Shown: positions 61,471 to 64,000 of the stretch, in pieces | Layout of the letters: every line of letters begins with the position of its first letter | Position numbering within the stretch: position 1 is the first letter of the stretch | Source of the DNA: a bacterium | GTDB taxonomy: Bacteria; Myxococcota_A; Polyangia; Nannocystales; Nannocystaceae | Assembly: GCA_024742475.1 (NCBI GenBank) | Contig: JANSYI010000030.1 | Coordinates: 46,185 to 110,184, forward strand | Direction of reading: 5' to 3' | DNA: 64,000 bases | The notes under the pieces: generated by a model | The model's input: the letters and a program-made list of their open reading frames with translations, nothing else | Told to the model about the DNA's origin: nothing | The model's database searches: none | Program-made: the position numbers and the translations under genes

Positions 61471-63018
61471 TCAGTCTGGGGGGGCCACGATGGCGTCGTC
61501 GAGCAGTGCTTGCAGGGCCTGAGTCATCTGCGAGGGCGTGTAGGGCTTGGGAAGGAAGCCGTCGACCTCGTCGACCTCGTCGACCCTCGACTCGGGGTAC
61601 CCGCTGGATAGGAGCACCGGGATGGAGGGATTGAGACCCTTGAGGGCCCGCGCCAGCTGGATCCCGTCCATCCCCGGCATGGTCAGGTCGACGACGGCCG
61701 CGTGGATGCGGGCGGGATCGCGCTGAACGAGCTCGAGTGCCCGCGCGCCAGAGTTGGCGCAGACCGGTTCCAGCCCCATTCGGCGGATCACCACCTCGGC
61801 GACTCGAAGAACGACATCCTCATCGTCCACCAGCAGAACTCGTCTTCGGGTGACGTGCTCGTTGGACGTCGAGACTGGGGGTCGATGGGACGCTGTGGGT
61901 TCTGCCGCGGGAAAGAAGAGCCGAAACACGGTGCCCACCCCGACACGAGACTCCACCGCGATGGCGCCCTGGTGCGCTCGAACGATGCCCATGACGCTCG
62001 ACAGACCCAGGCCGCGACCGGTGAACTTGGTCGTGAAGAAGGGATCGAAGGCTCGGCGGCGAGTGTCTTCGGTCATGCCCGCGCCGGTGTCGCGGACGCT
62101 CAGACACACGACCCCGTGCTGCAAACCCTCGGGTAGGTCGTCCCGCAGGAGTTCGCCGAACGGGTGCTCGAGGTGCTCGGTCCGAATCTCGACCTCGCCG
62201 GCTTCGTCGCCGAGACTCTCGGCAGCATTGATGACCAGATTCGAGAGAACCTGTTCGAGCTGGGTGGGGTCGCCGCGCAGGATGGGCAGCGGCCGCTGGA
62301 GCTTGGAGACGATCTGGGCGTGCGCGGGGATGGACGCCTGCAGCAGCGGGAGAGACCGCGCGGCCAAGCTGGACACGTCGACGTCGACCAACTCCACCCG
62401 AGCCTTGCCCGCATAGGCCAGCATCTGGCGAGAGAGCTCGGCGGCTCGCTCGGCGGCCCGCTGGATGTCCAGCGCCAGCGCGCGATTCTCCGAACGTTCG
62501 GGCAAGTCGTCGACGAGCAGGGAGGCGTTGCACAACACCCCCACCAGGAGGTTGTTGAAGTCGTGGGCCACCCCACCCGCCATCAGGCCGAGGCTCTCCA
62601 CTTTCTCGGCCTCGTTCACGCGTCGCTCGAGGGTGAGCTGCTCGGAGATGTCGCGCATGATCGTTGCGAAGTACTCCACCTCGCCGTCGGCGTTGCGGTG
62701 AGCCACCAGAACCTGGGAGACGGGGATCTCGCGACCGTCTCGATTGACCAGGATCGACCGGCCCGACCAACGGCCCGTTCGCGTCGCTTCGGGAACGCCC
62801 GCGTTCGTGACCTTGTCGCCCGAGTCGCTTCGGTGAAATCCGCGAGCCGGTAGCGTCGTGACGTCGGCGTCCTGATCCAGTCCCATCAGCTCGCGGCCGC
62901 CACGATTGAGATACGTCGGCATCCCGCTCGCATCAGCCAACCCCACCAGATCCGGCGTGGCTTCGAGAAGCGTCCGGAGGCGTTCATTGAGCAGGGCGTC
63001 GTCGGAAGAGGAGGACAG
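61471..63018 (-). CDS. hybrid histidine kinase (PAS, HisKA, HATPase, REC)
   Basis: A soluble sensor kinase of about 515 residues. A PAS domain (about 10-130) is followed by the phosphoacceptor motif GGVAHDFNNLL (His152), N-box NLVINAAESLG, G1 DTGAGM and G2 GRGLGLSSV, then a receiver (VLLVDDEDVVLRVAEVV, VVDLTMPGMDG, FLPKPY). The PAS text begins at LLNERLRTLLEATPDLVG, upstream of the first GTG (62946). The frame is open back to a TAG at 63028-63030 without ATG, GTG or TTG, so CTG 63018 is the likely start. Same domain order as the kinase at 43699-45210. Confidence 0.88.
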   Translation of the reverse strand: MSSSSDDALLNERLRTLLEATPDLVGLADASGMPTYLNRGGRELMGLDQDADVTTLPARGFHRSDSGDKVTNAGVPEATRTGRWSGRSILVNRDGREIPVSQVLVAHRNADGEVEYFATIMRDISEQLTLERRVNEAEKVESLGLMAGGVAHDFNNLLVGVLCNASLLVDDLPERSENRALALDIQRAAERAAELSRQMLAYAGKARVELVDVDVSSLAARSLPLLQASIPAHAQIVSKLQRPLPILRGDPTQLEQVLSNLVINAAESLGDEAGEVEIRTEHLEHPFGELLRDDLPEGLQHGVVCLSVRDTGAGMTEDTRRRAFDPFFTTKFTGRGLGLSSVMGIVRAHQGAIAVESRVGVGTVFRLFFPAAEPTASHRPPVSTSNEHVTRRRVLLVDDEDVVLRVAEVVIRRMGLEPVCANSGARALELVQRDPARIHAAVVDLTMPGMDGIQLARALKGLNPSIPVLLSSGYPESRVDEVDEVDGFLPKPYTPSQMTQALQALLDDAIVAPPD

Positions 63019-63214
63019 AAGGCGAGTCTACCAGTCGGACGTCCGCGAGGTGATGGTGTCCGAAGGAGACACTCGAGCTGACGGACGCGCGAAACCGCTC
63101 GAAATGCGACATGTTGTCGTATTTGACGAGCTCGAGCGGAAACGACGTTCTACCCAGGGGTCGGTTGATTGAGGGACCGTGCACTCGCGATTCGCTACGA
63201 CGACGATTTGCCGA

Positions 63215-63784
63215 TCACGATGGATGTCTCCGTAGGGCATCCGGGCGTCGCCGGGCGAACAGGCCGAAACCGAAGAGTCCAAGCAGGGTCGCCAGAGCGC
63301 CCGGCTTGCCCCCCACGCTGGCCTCACATGCGCCTGTCGGGCAGGAGTCGTCGGGCGTGAGGTTCTCTTCGACGTAGTCGCTGCAGTCCTGGCGAAGGCC
63401 GATCTCCACCGCTTGCTCGATGTCGAGGGGTTCACTCGTCGGACAGTCGAGGACTCCCCCCTCGTCGACCGCTCGCGTCCGGTCGATCTCGCCATCGACG
63501 ACGTAGACGAGCAGGTTTTCCCCCGGGCCAGCCTCGGGTCGATTTGGCAGGACGATCGTCTCACCCGGCTCCGCGCCGATGTCTTCACCGTAGGCCTCGA
63601 TCACGTCGACTTCCAAGTCGCTGTCTTCGGTGTAGACCGCCGACGAGACGTAGAGGATCGTCGAAACGCCGGGCCTGCAGACGCACTCGGCCGGCTCGAA
63701 GCACTCGAGAGCATCTGCATCGGGCACTCCGCACGCCACGTAGACCGCAGCGGCCGTCGCCAGACTAAGGAGAGGTCGGTTCAT
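63215..63784 (-). CDS. small exported protein with MYXO-CTERM tail
   Basis: A 189-residue exported protein. ATG 63784 starts a signal peptide (MNRPLLSLATAAAVYVACG), followed by a Cys-containing domain (ECFEPAECVCRPG) and acidic strands (YVVDGEIDRTRAVDEGG). The C-terminus is a MYXO-CTERM-like tail: Cys pair (CPTGACEA), a hydrophobic segment (ALATLLGLFGFGLFA) and Arg residues. Together with the proteins at 11128 and 15196 it is one of three such proteins in the window. Function unknown. Confidence 0.82.
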   Translation of the reverse strand: MNRPLLSLATAAAVYVACGVPDADALECFEPAECVCRPGVSTILYVSSAVYTEDSDLEVDVIEAYGEDIGAEPGETIVLPNRPEAGPGENLLVYVVDGEIDRTRAVDEGGVLDCPTSEPLDIEQAVEIGLRQDCSDYVEENLTPDDSCPTGACEASVGGKPGALATLLGLFGFGLFARRRPDALRRHPS

Positions 63785-63863
63785 GGACGGGTAGTGGCCG
63801 CGAACCCAGAAACGATCACGCCGTGCCATCTTCGCAGCCCGACACGCCCGCGCCCTTGCCCGC

Positions 63864-64000
63864 TCAGCCGAATGGGTTGCGGGCCAGCAGGCGGCCGTCT
63901 GCGAGGCTGAAGACGGACACGGTCCGGGATGCGCCGGGGGGGTGATGGACGACGACGAGGTGCTGGCCGTCGATGTGATGGCTCGACCAGTCTCCGACCT
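63864..64000 (-). CDS. 3' end of a gene entering from the right (partial)
   Basis: The minus-strand frame is open from the window edge to TGA at 63864-63866 and reads HHIDGQHLVVVHHPP, VSVFSLADGRLLARNPFG. About 45 residues are visible, with the strand-turn pattern of a propeller or PQQ-like blade. Nothing more can be said without the rest of the gene. Confidence 0.6.
   Translation of the reverse strand, partial: VGDWSSHHIDGQHLVVVHHPPGASRTVSVFSLADGRLLARNPFG

Overview
The window is about 64 kb of very GC-rich DNA packed with genes on both strands. It looks like a myxobacterium of the Nannocystineae type (Nannocystis, Plesiocystis or Enhygromyxa relatives). This rests on three things seen here: proteins ending in MYXO-CTERM-like tails, Hanks-type Ser/Thr kinases with long basic or Pro-rich tails, and about fourteen secreted lipoproteins whose lipobox Cys is followed by long Ser/Thr/Gly linkers. 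No rRNA, tRNA, CRISPR array, prophage or biosynthetic cluster was recognised. The assignment is inference from protein style, not from a marker gene.

Layout. 1-10.8 kb: SelO AMPylase (cut by the left edge), a HelD-like helicase, a TPR/two-TM protein beside a Ser/Thr kinase, a vWA lipoprotein, a membrane-anchored repeat protein, an FHA sigma-54 activator and a small membrane protein. 11-17.6 kb: a metzincin-like MYXO-CTERM protein, then a leftward MFS - MYXO-CTERM protein - MMPL/RND exporter operon. 17.7-20.6 kb: a leftward ECF sigma - Ser/Thr kinase - TPR/two-TM operon. 20.6-27.1 kb: a beta-helix lipoprotein, SGNH hydrolase, CGFS monothiol glutaredoxin, a DUF1826 protein behind a Fur-family-like operator, and a lipoprotein penicillin acylase. 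27.1-30.2 kb: a Y1 (REP-associated) transposase flanked by palindromes, an FHA/arrestin-like protein and repeat-rich intergenic DNA with a strong terminator. 30.2-34.8 kb: a somatomedin-B-tailed lipoprotein, an NTF2-fold protein, a DsbA-family oxidoreductase and a MATE pump.

34.8-35.9 kb holds the most unusual feature: three tandem homologous non-coding units on the minus strand. Each has a GCAA-tetraloop hairpin, an invariant 21-nt linker containing CCUCC, and a terminator-like hairpin. Base changes between copies keep the pairing, often as G-U wobbles that exist only in the minus-strand RNA, so these look like a family of small RNAs or a leader element.

36-46.9 kb: membrane protein, lipoproteins, an interrupted gene, a radical SAM protein overlapping a DUF4130-UdgX fusion (uracil-DNA repair), a hybrid histidine kinase and an outer-membrane-like protein. 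46.9-52.5 kb: a CheA-like membrane kinase and four lipoproteins. 52.8-57.1 kb: an RND efflux adaptor and permease pair. 57.1-64 kb: lipoproteins, a CurA-type reductase, two gene relics, another hybrid histidine kinase, a small MYXO-CTERM protein and the end of a further gene.

Overall the region is weighted towards signalling (two Hanks kinases, three histidine kinases, one ECF sigma, two FHA proteins, one sigma-54 activator), envelope transport (MFS, MMPL, MATE, RND) and surface lipoproteins, with a small DNA-repair pair.
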